A DNA stretch of 38,456 nt, from the NCBI RefSeq assembly GCF_004151235.1, contig NZ_JUIV01000030.1:1-38456 (forward strand), written 5' to 3'. Both the position numbers and the translations under genes were made by a program. The notes beneath the pieces were generated by a model, which saw nothing but the letters and a program-made list of their open reading frames with translations, was not told where the DNA came from and did no database searches. Of this stretch, positions 18,721-26,528 are shown one piece after another (position 1 is the first letter of the stretch; each line of letters starts with the position of its first letter). This DNA comes from Flavobacterium anhuiense (GTDB lineage: Bacteria; Bacteroidota; Bacteroidia; Flavobacteriales; Flavobacteriaceae).

Positions 18721-19116
18721 ATGGATACACTTTCAGCAAAAATAGATACACGTTTGTATCGAACGGAAATTACATCTGCGAGCGGAAATGTCTTAATTTC
18801 TGACGAACCACAATCATTAGGCGGAAAAAATTTAGGTTTAAATCCTACTGAACTTTTGGCTTCATCACTAGCTTCTTGCACCTTAATTACTTTACGAATG
18901 TACATTAATCGCAAACAATGGAACGTCGAAGAAATCAATATCAAAATTGATTTTGAAAGAGATTCAGAGCGAAATTGTACCTCATTTACTCGAAAAATTG
19001 AAGTGATTGGCGATGTTGACCAAGAACAAAGACAAAGATTAGAAACGATTGCAAACAGTTGTCCAATCCATAAAACATTGACACATTCAATCGAAATTAA
19101 AACCACACTAATATAA
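18721..19116 (+). CDS. OsmC family peroxiredoxin-like protein
   Basis: The product has 131 residues. The two active cysteines of the OsmC/Ohr superfamily are present: C53 (LASSLASCTLITLRMY) and C114 (ANSCPIHKTL). The sequence NPTELLASSLASC is typical. Family members reduce organic hydroperoxides using a cysteine pair. The sequence resembles the YhfA-like OsmC branch more than Ohr, judged from the C-terminal CPIHKTL motif. Its position between pirin (2 bp gap) and the GNAT gene (5 bp gap) implies an operon. Confidence 0.93.
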   Translation: MDTLSAKIDTRLYRTEITSASGNVLISDEPQSLGGKNLGLNPTELLASSLASCTLITLRMYINRKQWNVEEINIKIDFERDSERNCTSFTRKIEVIGDVDQEQRQRLETIANSCPIHKTLTHSIEIKTTLI

Positions 19117-19121
19117 TTACA

Positions 19122-19406
19122 ATGGAAATTCAGCAAATAAACGATACAAAAAGAGGCTATTTTGAAGCCGTAGAAGACGGAAAAGAAGCAGGAAAAATGA
19201 CCTATACTTGGGCAGGAGACACTAAATTTATAATCGACCATACTGAAGTTAGCCCAGATTTTAACGGAAAAGGTGTTGGTAAAAAACTAGTTATGGCTGC
19301 GGTAGAATATGCTAGAGCAAATAACTTAAAAATTATTCCGCTTTGTCCATTTGCAAAAAGCGTTTTTGATAAAGTGGAAGAAATACGTGATGTACTTTTT
19401 TCTTAA
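19122..19406 (+). CDS. Small GNAT-family N-acetyltransferase (YjdJ-like)
   Basis: The product has 94 residues, a minimal GNAT fold. The acetyl-CoA loop is GKGVGKKLV, and HTEVSPDF precedes it; the C-terminal KIIPLCPFAKSVFDK is typical of the short YjdJ/GCN5-related group. It lacks the N-terminal strand and helices of full-length GNATs, as usual for this subgroup. The substrate is unknown. It lies 5 bp after osmC and is the last gene of the pirin-osmC-GNAT run; a palindromic repeat region follows. Confidence 0.92.
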   Translation: MEIQQINDTKRGYFEAVEDGKEAGKMTYTWAGDTKFIIDHTEVSPDFNGKGVGKKLVMAAVEYARANNLKIIPLCPFAKSVFDKVEEIRDVLFS

Positions 19407-19447
19407 AGATACTAAGGTTCTGAGTTGCTAAGGTTCTAAGTTTTTTT

Positions 19448-19566
19448 TTACCGCAAAGTTCGCAAAGGATTACGCAAAGTTCGCAAAGTTTTTTAGACAA
19501 AGCTTTGCGAACTTTTTCGTTTATATTAAGTTCAGCTTGAAATAAAACCTTGCGTTCTTTGCGGTA
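19448..19566. repeat. Nested inverted-repeat element of the GCAAAGTTCGCAAAG type
   Basis: The outer arms ACCGCAAAG... (near 19450) and ...CTTTGCGGT (ending near 19565) are complementary. Inside them AAAGTTCGCAAAG and CTTTGCGAACTTT form a perfect 13-bp inverted repeat around AGACAAAG-like sequence. It is low-complexity and GC-richer than the surrounding spacer. It lies between the GNAT and adenosine deaminase genes and probably belongs to a dispersed flavobacterial repeat family. Confidence 0.75.
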
Positions 19567-19636
19567 AATCTTAGCGCTCTTTGCGTTAAAAATTCAACGC
19601 AACGAATTTCAATTTTCAAATTTCCGCAGAAATTCC

Positions 19637-19644
19637 TATATTTG
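19637..19644 (+). promoter_or_regulatory. Probable -7 element upstream of adenosine deaminase
   Basis: TATATTTG matches TAnnTTTG, 22 bp before the ATG. The expected -33 position holds TTTTC rather than TTG, so support is partial. Confidence 0.5.
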
Positions 19645-19665
19645 CGCGTAATTTAATCTTAGAGT

Positions 19666-21081
19666 ATGACAAGAATAATTACGCTTTTCTGTTTTTTTAT
19701 AGCACAAATCGGCTTTTCTCAATCGGCTGAGAGTTATTTAGAAAAAATCAGAAATAATGAAGCTCTCTTAACCGCTTTCTTTCAACAAATGCCAAAAGGA
19801 GGCGATTTACACCATCATTTTTCGGGATCAGTTTATGCAGAACCTCTTTTAGAAAGAGCTATTGCAGAAGACTTTTATTTGAATCTTGAAACTATGGCCG
19901 TTTCTAAAACCAAACCTTCAAACGGAAACTGGGAAAACTTCTCATCTCTTAAAAATAAAGGAAAATTAGAGTATTATGAACAGCAAATTATGCAGACTTG
20001 GTCAATTAAAGACTATAATGGGTCTGTACCTTCTGATGATCAGTTTTTTTATTCTTTCATGAAATTTGAACCAACCATTGCTGGTCATTTTGCAGAAGGA
20101 ATGTTGGAATTAAAAAAACGCGCCATTGCTGAAAATGTAAGCTATATAGAAACACAATTATCAACAATTCCATGCGATATGAATGTTTCTGATTTAGATG
20201 ATTTTAACGCCAAATTACGTCAGGCTTCAGCTCAAAAAGATGAAAAAGCGGTTTTAAAACTTTTGGATGAATTGTATAAATCGCTTCAGAAAAAAGACGC
20301 TAAAAAATACGCCGAAGATTTCAATACTAATTTCTTAGCAAAACTTCACAAAGACTTGAAAATAGATGACGAAAAATTCACGATGCGTTATCAAAATTTT
20401 GTGCTTCGTTTTATGGAACCTGTCGATTTGTTCAAAAATCTGGTTATTGCTTTTATTTCGTCAAGCGAAAGCAAACTGACTGCGGGTGTAAATATCGTTT
20501 CTCCAGAACATGGCGAAAATTCTATGAAAGATTATTGGTTGCACATGGTGATGTTCAAATATTGCCACTCGAAATTCCCAAATGTAAAATATACGCTTCA
20601 TGCTGGTGAATTAACTTTAGGTTTGGTTCAGCCAGAAGAATTAACGTGGCACATCAACGATGCGATTTATGTGGCAGGAGCCAACAGAATAGGCCACGGA
20701 GTTGATATTGCTTACGAAGCCAATTCGTATGATTTATTGAAATATATGGCTCAAAAAAACATTCCGATTGAAATCAATTTAGTAAGTAACGAATTCATTT
20801 TGAAAGTAAAAGAAAACAGACATCCATTTACGCTTTATAAAGAGTTTAATGTGCCAATTGTAATCAGTACAGACGATGCAGGAATTTTAAGAAGCAATAT
20901 GACCGAACAATATGTTTTACTGGCAAAAAGATATCCTGATGTAAATTATGAAACAATCAAAAAATACGTTTACAACAGTATCAATTACAGTTTCATTCAA
21001 GACGAATCGGTTAAAAAACAATTGATTAAAGATTTAGACAATCGTTTTAAAACTTTTGAAGCGAAATTTTCTAAAAACTAA
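19666..21081 (+). CDS. Exported adenosine deaminase family enzyme
   Basis: The product has 471 residues with signal peptide MTRIITLFCFFIAQIGFSQ. The metal-dependent deaminase motifs are intact: H49-x-H51 (GGDLHHHFSG), the HAGE motif near 312-315, the RIGHG histidine near 344 and the paired aspartates D403-D404 (VISTDDAG). It is longer than cytoplasmic ADA (about 330-350 residues) and has a helical insertion around 150-230, which recalls the secreted ADGF/CECR1-type layout. It would convert adenosine to inosine in the periplasm or outside the cell, probably for purine salvage. It is monocistronic, ending at a strong hairpin. Confidence 0.92.
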   Translation: MTRIITLFCFFIAQIGFSQSAESYLEKIRNNEALLTAFFQQMPKGGDLHHHFSGSVYAEPLLERAIAEDFYLNLETMAVSKTKPSNGNWENFSSLKNKGKLEYYEQQIMQTWSIKDYNGSVPSDDQFFYSFMKFEPTIAGHFAEGMLELKKRAIAENVSYIETQLSTIPCDMNVSDLDDFNAKLRQASAQKDEKAVLKLLDELYKSLQKKDAKKYAEDFNTNFLAKLHKDLKIDDEKFTMRYQNFVLRFMEPVDLFKNLVIAFISSSESKLTAGVNIVSPEHGENSMKDYWLHMVMFKYCHSKFPNVKYTLHAGELTLGLVQPEELTWHINDAIYVAGANRIGHGVDIAYEANSYDLLKYMAQKNIPIEINLVSNEFILKVKENRHPFTLYKEFNVPIVISTDDAGILRSNMTEQYVLLAKRYPDVNYETIKKYVYNSINYSFIQDESVKKQLIKDLDNRFKTFEAKFSKN

Positions 21082-21084
21082 ATT

Positions 21085-21119
21085 CTAAACCTAACAGGTT
21101 TTAAAAACCTGTTAGGTTT
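21085..21119 (+). terminator. Long palindromic hairpin after adenosine deaminase
   Basis: AAACCTAACAGGTTTT and AAAACCTGTTAGGTTT form a near-perfect ~15-bp stem with almost no loop, ending in TTTG. The AACCTAACAGG palindrome is symmetrical, so it may terminate in either direction or be a dispersed repeat. Confidence 0.75.
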
Positions 21120-21135
21120 GTCAATATTAAAATAT

Positions 21136-21441
21136 ATGATTCTAGAAGCCGCATTTCTATATGTAAAACCAGAATTAGCCCCTCAATTTGAAGCTGATTT
21201 TGCAAAAGCCAGTCAATATATTTCGTCCATCGAAGGTTATTTAGGGCATCGTTTAGAAAAATGTCTCGAAGTTGAAAACAAATATCTTTTATTGGTCGAT
21301 TGGAATACACTTGAAGATCATACGGTAGGTTTCAGAACTTCTGAAGCGTATTTGGAATGGAAAAAGATTTTGCATCATTATTACGAACCTTTCCCTATTG
21401 TAGAACATTTCGAGACCATTTTTGAAAATAAAAAATCGTAA
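21136..21441 (+). CDS. Antibiotic biosynthesis monooxygenase (ABM) domain protein
   Basis: From ATG 21136 (MILEAAFLYVKPE) the product has 101 residues. An in-frame TTG lies six codons upstream, but that start would sit on the terminator edge. The sequence has the ferredoxin-like ABM pattern: LEAAFLYVKP strand, FEADFAKASQYISSIEGYLGH helix, KYLLLVDWNTLEDHTVGFR, and the final WKKILHHYY. ABM proteins are dimeric heme or cofactor-free monooxygenases, or simply small-molecule-binding folds. The substrate is unknown. It is cytoplasmic and probably transcribed alone. Confidence 0.9.
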   Translation: MILEAAFLYVKPELAPQFEADFAKASQYISSIEGYLGHRLEKCLEVENKYLLLVDWNTLEDHTVGFRTSEAYLEWKKILHHYYEPFPIVEHFETIFENKKS

Positions 21442-21459
21442 ACTGCTTTGCTGTAAAAA

Positions 21460-21599
21460 ATTAAACACATAGAAACATAGATATAATTGTGTCGGTTTTA
21501 AGATTAGAGAAAAAGCAAGCTTTAACGCATAGCTATGTGCATTGCAATAAGTGAAACGCCTTTTGCAGACAAAGAAAACTATGTCTCTATGTGTTAAAT
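21460..21599. repeat. Inverted repeat of the AACACATAGAAACATAG type
   Basis: TTAAACACATAGAAACATAG near 21460-21479 and CTATGTCTCTATGTGTTAAA near 21577-21598 are largely complementary, separated by about 100 bases. A smaller palindrome, GCATAGCTATGTGC, lies between them. It fills the spacer before rlmH and resembles dispersed flavobacterial repeats. Confidence 0.7.
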
Positions 21600-21649
21600 T
21601 AAATTCGTACTAATTCGTGTAATTCGTGGCTAAAAAAAAAAAATAACCA

Positions 21650-22123
21650 ATGAACATCAAACTCATCGCTATAGGCAAAACAGATAATAAATCGCTTCAA
21701 ACTCTGATTGACGATTATACCAAACGTTTGTCGTTTTACATCAAATTTGATCTAGAGATTATTCCTGATATCAAAAACGTAAAAAACTTGTCTGAAAGTC
21801 AGCAAAAAGAAAAAGAAGGCGAATTGATTCTTTCAAAACTTTCGCCAACCGATCAATTGATTTTGTTGGATGAAAACGGAAAAAACTTCTCAAGCGTTGG
21901 TTTCTCTGAAGAATTGCAAAAGAAAATGAATTCTGGCGTAAAAACGTTAGTTTATGTAATTGGTGGACCTTACGGTTTTTCTGAAACGGTTTATAAAAAA
22001 GCGCACGGAAAAGTGTCGCTTTCGCTAATGACGTTTTCGCATCAAATGGTTCGTTTATTTTTTATAGAGCAATTGTACCGCGGATTTACGATATTGCGGA
22101 ATGAACCTTATCATCATCAATAA
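21650..22123 (+). CDS. rlmH: 23S rRNA (pseudouridine-1915-N3)-methyltransferase RlmH
   Basis: The product has 157 residues, the normal length of RlmH. It is a SPOUT methyltransferase acting on 70S ribosomes. The SAM-binding trefoil-knot motifs are present: LILLDENGKNFSSVGFSEEL, VYVIGGPYGFSE and the C-terminal SLMTFSHQMVRLFFIEQLYR with final YHHQ. It works as a homodimer. No neighbour is functionally linked; the gene is flanked by repeats upstream and an unrelated lipoprotein gene downstream. Confidence 0.98.
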   Translation: MNIKLIAIGKTDNKSLQTLIDDYTKRLSFYIKFDLEIIPDIKNVKNLSESQQKEKEGELILSKLSPTDQLILLDENGKNFSSVGFSEELQKKMNSGVKTLVYVIGGPYGFSETVYKKAHGKVSLSLMTFSHQMVRLFFIEQLYRGFTILRNEPYHHQ

Positions 22124-22298
22124 ATTCCACTAACCTCAATCCACACCTCTGAAACATTTAAAAATCAACAACTTAATCCACAAAAAAACGGGTTAAATAA
22201 AAATAAAATCGTAAATTTATAGTGATTTATTAAATCTTAATAAAATTTAATAATTATAGTTTTTTAAACCTCTCTTTTAACATAAAAAGCATATAATT

Positions 22299-22775
22299 AT
22301 GAAATCTTTATTTCGCCTTTCGGCAATCCTACTATTGCTTTTAATTGGAATTTCGTGCTCCAACGGGTACGATGACAACAACGACAATTACACACCAGTA
22401 ATTGTGACATTTACTGCTAATCTGACCCCAGTTACAGGCGCAACTTCTTCAGCTTCTGGTAGTGCAACACTTAAATTAAATAAGACTGCTAAAACATTTG
22501 ATCTTACAGTAAATTTTTCAGGACTAACACCAATACATGGTCATATACATGCGGCAGACGGCACAATTGTTATTCCGTTTCCTGATGCCAGTGTATCTAC
22601 CTCTCCAATATCTGTATCTGGTTCTATTACAGATGCACAAATTACTGAGCTGATGGCTAATCATTATTACGTTAACTTACACACTACTGCTTATCCTAAT
22701 GGCGAAATCAGCGGTACTCTAACAAAAACTGGCACTTCTGGCGGAGACGGCGGTGGCGGAGGCGGTGGTTATTAA
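22299..22775 (+). CDS. CHRD domain lipoprotein
   Basis: The product has 158 residues. A lipoprotein signal (LLLLLIGISC) is followed by an acidic, asparagine-rich linker (NGYDDNNDNY). The CHRD domain follows, with GSATLKLNKTAKTFDLTVNFSGL, HGHIHAADG and NLHTTAYPNGEISGTL. It ends in a glycine-rich tail (GGDGGGGGGGY). CHRD domains occur in chordin and many bacterial surface proteins; the bacterial role is unknown. It should be anchored in the periplasm or outer membrane. It is monocistronic, with a bidirectional terminator downstream. Confidence 0.93.
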   Translation: MKSLFRLSAILLLLLIGISCSNGYDDNNDNYTPVIVTFTANLTPVTGATSSASGSATLKLNKTAKTFDLTVNFSGLTPIHGHIHAADGTIVIPFPDASVSTSPISVSGSITDAQITELMANHYYVNLHTTAYPNGEISGTLTKTGTSGGDGGGGGGGY

Positions 22776-22787
22776 ATTTCTAAAACT

Positions 22788-22820
22788 AAAAAAGCCTTTC
22801 TTGAATCAGAAAGGCTTTTC
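22788..22820. terminator. Bidirectional terminator between convergent lipoprotein genes
   Basis: AAAAGCCTTTCT and AGAAAGGCTTTT pair perfectly around TGAATC, with A and T runs on both sides. It serves the CHRD gene (plus) and the gene ending at 22839 (minus). Confidence 0.9.
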
Positions 22821-22838
22821 GTTTTTTATGTTAACGTA

Positions 22839-23474
22839 TTAAAAAATAAATTCTACAGGAAGTCTATCGAGATTATAAGTTACCTCTTTTTGCAATAGGA
22901 TTTTGTATTGAATGTACTCTCCATAACTCATATCCTTATCAAATAAAAACACCAAATCTGGCACTTTTTCAAACTTTATGCTATAGAATTGCTTTAATAT
23001 CTCTGATATTTTTATCTCCTTATTTCCCATAAAAACCTGTTGTTTTCCCTTTTTAAAGTAAACTACAAAATTTCCTATTTTGGGTCTTTCTGTTTTATAA
23101 AACACTTTTGTAAAAGGCAGAAAAGCTAAATTCTTTCCAACAGAATCTGCATACGAATAATAGTTCTCAGATTCTTCATTTTGATGCATTTTCTCGTTTC
23201 GCTTTTTATCCTGCATTTTCATTACTTGAGGAATTACCAATTTCAAAGGAAGACGTTTATCTATATTAAAAATCCAATTCGTTGAAATTATGGCGCTTTT
23301 TCGATTTAAATCGGCAATGGTGTCTTTTCCTTCAACTTTAAAAAAGATGTAAATTGGAGAATGGTCTTGCACATCTTTTACAATTGGGACATTTGATTTA
23401 GGCAGTAAAACATCTTCTTTTTTTCCACAAGAGAAAAGAAGTAAAGCGATAATTAATGTGACGTATTTCATCAT
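22839..23474 (-). CDS. Hypothetical lipoprotein with ExbD-like C-terminal segment
   Basis: The start is placed at MMKYV (23474) because LIIALLLFSCGKKED then forms a clear lipoprotein signal. A frame extends 19 codons further upstream into an inverted repeat and is not credible. The product has about 211 residues. After the signal comes a basic, lysine-rich mature protein. Its last 40 residues (KVPDLVFLFDKDMSYGEYI...) resemble the periplasmic strand-helix pattern of ExbD/TolR, in which an aspartate and a tyrosine are spaced as here. That is an impression only: there is no ExbB/TolQ partner here and no membrane helix. I do not recognise the family with certainty. Confidence 0.75.
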   Translation of the reverse strand: MMKYVTLIIALLLFSCGKKEDVLLPKSNVPIVKDVQDHSPIYIFFKVEGKDTIADLNRKSAIISTNWIFNIDKRLPLKLVIPQVMKMQDKKRNEKMHQNEESENYYSYADSVGKNLAFLPFTKVFYKTERPKIGNFVVYFKKGKQQVFMGNKEIKISEILKQFYSIKFEKVPDLVFLFDKDMSYGEYIQYKILLQKEVTYNLDRLPVEFIF

Positions 23475-23502
23475 ATATTTTTTACACAAAGAATTAATGC
23501 AA

Positions 23503-23639
23503 CGTTTTGTCATTCCGAGGAACGAGGACACGAGCGATAGCGAACTGGCAAAGCAATCACACTAGTATTTCCTCTCAGAAATTCGCCAATCTTTGTCGAG
23601 TTTCGAGTGTGATTCCTCGTTCCTCGGAATGACAAAACG
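23503..23639. repeat. Large palindromic repeat with asymmetric insertion
   Basis: The right arm 23607-23639 is the complement of 23503-23528 followed by 23556-23562; the left arm carries a 27-base insertion (23529-23555). The core GTCATTCCGAGGAACGAGGA is a widely dispersed bacterial repeat motif. It sits between the hypothetical lipoprotein start and the folP stop, both on the minus strand. Confidence 0.85.
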
Positions 23640-23650
23640 ATCGTTAAATA

Positions 23651-24478
23651 TTATTCGAAACTCATTTTATTAAACAAAGTAACACATTCCACAGCTTCTT
23701 TCACATCATGCACACGAAGAATTTTTGCTCCTTTTGTCAAAGCAATTGTATTCAAGAACGTTGTTCCGTTTAAAGCTTCTTGAGGTGTAATATCAAGCGT
23801 TTTATAAATCATTGATTTTCTTGAAATACCAGCCAAAACAGGTAATTCCAACAAATTAAAAAGCTCCATCTTTTGCATCAATTCATAATTTTGATCGGTT
23901 GTTTTGGCAAAACCAAAACCTGGATCTAAAATCAAATCGTTTATTCCTAAAGCTCTCGCCTTTTTTACTTTTTCAGAAAAATAGAAAAGCATTTCTTTAA
24001 TGATATCATCGTATTGCGTCAAACTCTGCATTGTCTGCGGATTTCCTCGCATGTGCATCATGATGTAAGGTACATTGTATTGGGCAATAACCTCAAACAT
24101 TTTATCGTCCAATTCTCCTGCTGCAATATCATTTATAATTGCGGCACCACTTTCTATACTCGCTTTCGCTACCTCAGCCCTAAAAGTATCGATTGATAAT
24201 AAAGTTTGTGGAAAATGTTTTAAAATCAATTCTATAGCTGGAACAATTCTGTCGATTTCTTCTTGTTCCGAAACAAATTCGGCACTTGGTTTACTAGAAT
24301 ATGCTCCAATATCGATAAACGTAGCTCCTTCAGAAAGCATTTTATCAACTTGAGAAATAATTTCGTCTTCGTTTTTATATTTTCCCCCGTCAAAGAAAGA
24401 ATTTGGCGTTACATTTAGGATTCCCATTACTTTAGGAACCGATAAATCTATAAGTTCGCCTTTGCAGTTTATTGTCAT
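23651..24478 (-). CDS. folP: Dihydropteroate synthase
   Basis: The product has 275 residues, a TIM barrel that condenses p-aminobenzoate with dihydropterin pyrophosphate in folate synthesis (the sulfonamide target). The motifs are MGILNVTPNSFFDGG, IDIGAYSSKPS (usually DIGGxSTRPG elsewhere), SIDTFRAEVA, INDIAAG, LDPGFGFAKT, GISRKS and LRVHDVKEAVE. No sul-type insertion is evident. It is divergent from the DUF1599 gene, with about 220 bp between them containing TTTCAAGTT-type repeats. The start MTINCKGELIDLS is the only ATG ahead of the conserved region. Confidence 0.97.
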   Translation of the reverse strand: MTINCKGELIDLSVPKVMGILNVTPNSFFDGGKYKNEDEIISQVDKMLSEGATFIDIGAYSSKPSAEFVSEQEEIDRIVPAIELILKHFPQTLLSIDTFRAEVAKASIESGAAIINDIAAGELDDKMFEVIAQYNVPYIMMHMRGNPQTMQSLTQYDDIIKEMLFYFSEKVKKARALGINDLILDPGFGFAKTTDQNYELMQKMELFNLLELPVLAGISRKSMIYKTLDITPQEALNGTTFLNTIALTKGAKILRVHDVKEAVECVTLFNKMSFE

Positions 24479-24511
24479 CGTTTTGTTTGTTTTTGTTTGT
24501 TCAGGTTTCAG

Positions 24512-24553
24512 GTTTCAAGTTGATGCAGATTGCGCGATTGGAGAACTTGAAAC
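24512..24553. repeat. Inverted repeat in the folP/DUF1599 spacer
   Basis: GTTTCAAGTT (24512-24521) and AACTTGAAAC (24544-24553) are perfect 10-bp arms with a 22-base loop. Further degenerate copies of CCTGAAACTTGAAAC lie to the right up to about 24647. This low-complexity repeat occupies most of the divergent promoter region. Confidence 0.65.
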
Positions 24554-24700
24554 ATGGAACATGAAACTTTAAACTTTTTAAATTCCAGTTCCATTAACAC
24601 TTTGTTTAGAAAAAACTTGAAACAAAGAAAACCTGAAACTTGAAACTCTTTAATTTAATCCTTATTTTTGAAGAAATTTTAGCAAATATACAGCATATAA

Positions 24701-25240
24701 ATGAAGAATACTTCCCAAGAATTTGATAATGTTATCGAGGTTTGCCGAACCTTGTTTATCAATAAAATGAAAGATTATGGCAGCGCGTGGAGAATTTTAA
24801 GATTGCCATCGCTAACAGATCAAATTTTCATAAAAGCACAACGAATCAGAAGTTTGCAAGAAAACGATGTTCGCAAAGTGGATGAAGATGAAAAAGGAGA
24901 ATTTATCGGAATCATCAATTATTCTATTATGGCTTTGATTCAGTTAGAATTGGGTGTTGTAGATCAGCCGGATCTTGATGTTGAGAAAGCGACTGAATTA
25001 TACGATGCTAAAGTAAAGCTTACCAAAGATTTAATGGAGGCTAAAAACCATGATTATGGCGAAGCTTGGCGCGATATGCGTGTAAGTTCTTTAACCGATT
25101 TAATTCTGCAGAAATTGCTTCGTGTTAAACAGATTGAAGATAATAAAGGAAAAACAATTGTTTCTGAAGGAATCGATGCTAATTATCAGGATATGATTAA
25201 TTATTCTGTTTTTGCTTTAATCTTAAACCCTATAAAATAA
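24701..25240 (+). CDS. DUF1599 (nucleotide modification associated domain 1) protein
   Basis: The product has 179 residues, soluble and helical. It consists of two copies of one unit: residues about 8-83 (KMKDYGSAWRILRLPSLTD...INYSIMALI) and about 99-176 (KNHDYGEAWRDMRVSSLTD...INYSVFALI). The repeated DYG-AW-R-SLTD and INYS phrases are the family signature. Related domains are predicted, from context elsewhere, to act in nucleotide or modified-base metabolism, but no activity is established to my knowledge. It is divergent from folP and upstream of the BT_3928-like gene, an order I recall as common in Bacteroidota. Confidence 0.92.
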   Translation: MKNTSQEFDNVIEVCRTLFINKMKDYGSAWRILRLPSLTDQIFIKAQRIRSLQENDVRKVDEDEKGEFIGIINYSIMALIQLELGVVDQPDLDVEKATELYDAKVKLTKDLMEAKNHDYGEAWRDMRVSSLTDLILQKLLRVKQIEDNKGKTIVSEGIDANYQDMINYSVFALILNPIK

Positions 25241-25257
25241 ATCAAATTCCAAAAAAT

Positions 25258-25300
25258 AAAATCCCAAATTCCAACTTTAATATTGGAGTTTGGGATTTAA
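25258..25300 (+). terminator. Hairpin after the DUF1599 gene
   Basis: AAATCCCAAA-TTCCAA and TTGGA-G-TTTGGGATTT pair around CTTTAATA with one bulge. It separates the DUF1599 and BT_3928-like genes. Only a short A/T run follows, so it may be a weak terminator or a repeat. Confidence 0.6.
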
Positions 25301-25331
25301 AAATTTAGAATTTAAACCCTAAATATTTGCC

Positions 25332-26432
25332 ATGAAAAACATCATTACCCAATTCTCCCGATTATTTGTCGGCGTACTATTTATTATTTCCGGATTAATA
25401 AAACTGAATGATCCTGTTGGTTTCTCTTATAAACTTGCTGAATATTTTAGTGAACCGGTTTTCAATATGCCATTTCTAGAGCCATTAGCTTTAGGATTAG
25501 CTATATTTTTAGTAATCTTAGAAGTAGTTTTAGGAGTAATGCTTTTGGTGGGTTATAAATCAAAATTAACGATTTGGGCATTATTGCTTTTAATTGTCTT
25601 CTTTACTTTCCTTACCTTCTACTCTGCTTATTTTGATGTAGTAAAAGACTGTGGCTGTTTTGGAGATGCTTTACATTTAACGCCTTGGCAGTCGTTTACA
25701 AAAGATGTTGTTTTACTGTTCTTTATCTTGATTTTATTCATCAATAAAAAACTAGTAAAACCTTTATTTTCTAAACTGGCTACCAATATTATTGTATTGA
25801 TTAGTATTGTTCTTTGTGTATTCATGGCGGTTTGGGTTATCAATCACAATCCGATCAAAGATTTCCGTCCGTATAAAGTAGGAACAAACATAGAGAAAGG
25901 AATGGAAATTCCAGAAGGCGCACCAAAATCGGTTGTAGAAATGATTTTTATCTACAAAGTAAACGGTGTTGATAAAGAATTTACTGAAAAAGATTTAATG
26001 AATATTCCTGAAGGAGCAGTATTCGTTGATAGAAAAGATAAAATAATTTCAGAAGGATACGTTCCTCCTATTCACGATTTCACCATGACAAAAGATGATT
26101 CTGATTATAAAGAAGAATTATTAAAAGAGCCTAAATTACTAATCTACGTAACTTATGATTTGAATTTGTCAAATACGGAAGGAATGAAAAAATTAGCAAA
26201 AGTTACTGAAGATGCAAAAGCAAAAGGTTACAAAGTAATCGGAATGACGGCTTCTGGAGCTGATGAAATTGCTAAAGCTAAAAAAGATTATGCTCTAGAC
26301 ATCGATTTCTATTTCTGCGATGGTACAGCTTTAAAAACTGTTGAAAGAGCAAATCCAAGCATTGTTGTGGTAAATGACGGAACTATCGCTCAAAAAGTAC
26401 ACTACAATGATACAGATGATTTGAAGTTATAG
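25332..26432 (+). CDS. BT_3928 family membrane protein (DoxX/MauE-like plus thioredoxin-like domain)
   Basis: The product has 366 residues. The N-terminal ~170 residues form four or five membrane helices of the DoxX/MauE type (FSRLFVGVLFIISGLIKLNDP at the start), with the motif DCGCFGD (C107, C109) typical of MauE-like proteins. The C-terminal half (about 180-366) is extracytoplasmic with a thioredoxin-like pattern (LLIYVTYDLNLSN, FYFCDGTALKTV, NPSIVVVNDG) but no CxxC; only one cysteine, in the FYFCDG segment, remains. The membrane part may pass electrons or dithiols; the C-terminal domain may bind a partner. A hairpin terminator follows, then the DUF6934 gene; the TlpA-like gene is about 1.2 kb downstream. 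Confidence 0.9.
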   Translation: MKNIITQFSRLFVGVLFIISGLIKLNDPVGFSYKLAEYFSEPVFNMPFLEPLALGLAIFLVILEVVLGVMLLVGYKSKLTIWALLLLIVFFTFLTFYSAYFDVVKDCGCFGDALHLTPWQSFTKDVVLLFFILILFINKKLVKPLFSKLATNIIVLISIVLCVFMAVWVINHNPIKDFRPYKVGTNIEKGMEIPEGAPKSVVEMIFIYKVNGVDKEFTEKDLMNIPEGAVFVDRKDKIISEGYVPPIHDFTMTKDDSDYKEELLKEPKLLIYVTYDLNLSNTEGMKKLAKVTEDAKAKGYKVIGMTASGADEIAKAKKDYALDIDFYFCDGTALKTVERANPSIVVVNDGTIAQKVHYNDTDDLKL

Positions 26433-26456
26433 TCTTCGGTAAATTCGATCGTATAT

Positions 26457-26489
26457 TAAAAAAGCCACATTTAATTGTGGTTTTTTTCT
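26457..26489 (+). terminator. Intrinsic terminator after the BT_3928-like gene
   Basis: AAAAAGCCACA and TGTGGTTTTTTT pair (one mismatch) around TTTAAT, followed by a T run. Confidence 0.85.
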
Positions 26490-26502
26490 TACATAAATAT
26501 TT

Positions 26503-26510
26503 TATTTTTG
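26503..26510 (+). promoter_or_regulatory. Probable -7 element of the DUF6934 gene
   Basis: TATTTTTG matches TAnnTTTG, 18 bp before the ATG at 26529. A TTG at 26475-26477 is 25 bases upstream, slightly longer than the usual spacing, and lies in the preceding terminator. Confidence 0.45.
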
Positions 26511-26528
26511 CAGACTCAAATTAAAAAA

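Noticed and set aside
18621..19241. 206-codon minus-strand frame across pirin, osmC and the GNAT gene
   Set aside because: All three plus-strand genes have intact family motifs; the antisense frame has none.
10755..24478. A beta-lactam resistance or sulfonamide resistance island
   Set aside because: The beta-lactamase and folP are chromosomal genes among housekeeping genes, without transposases, integrons or composition change.
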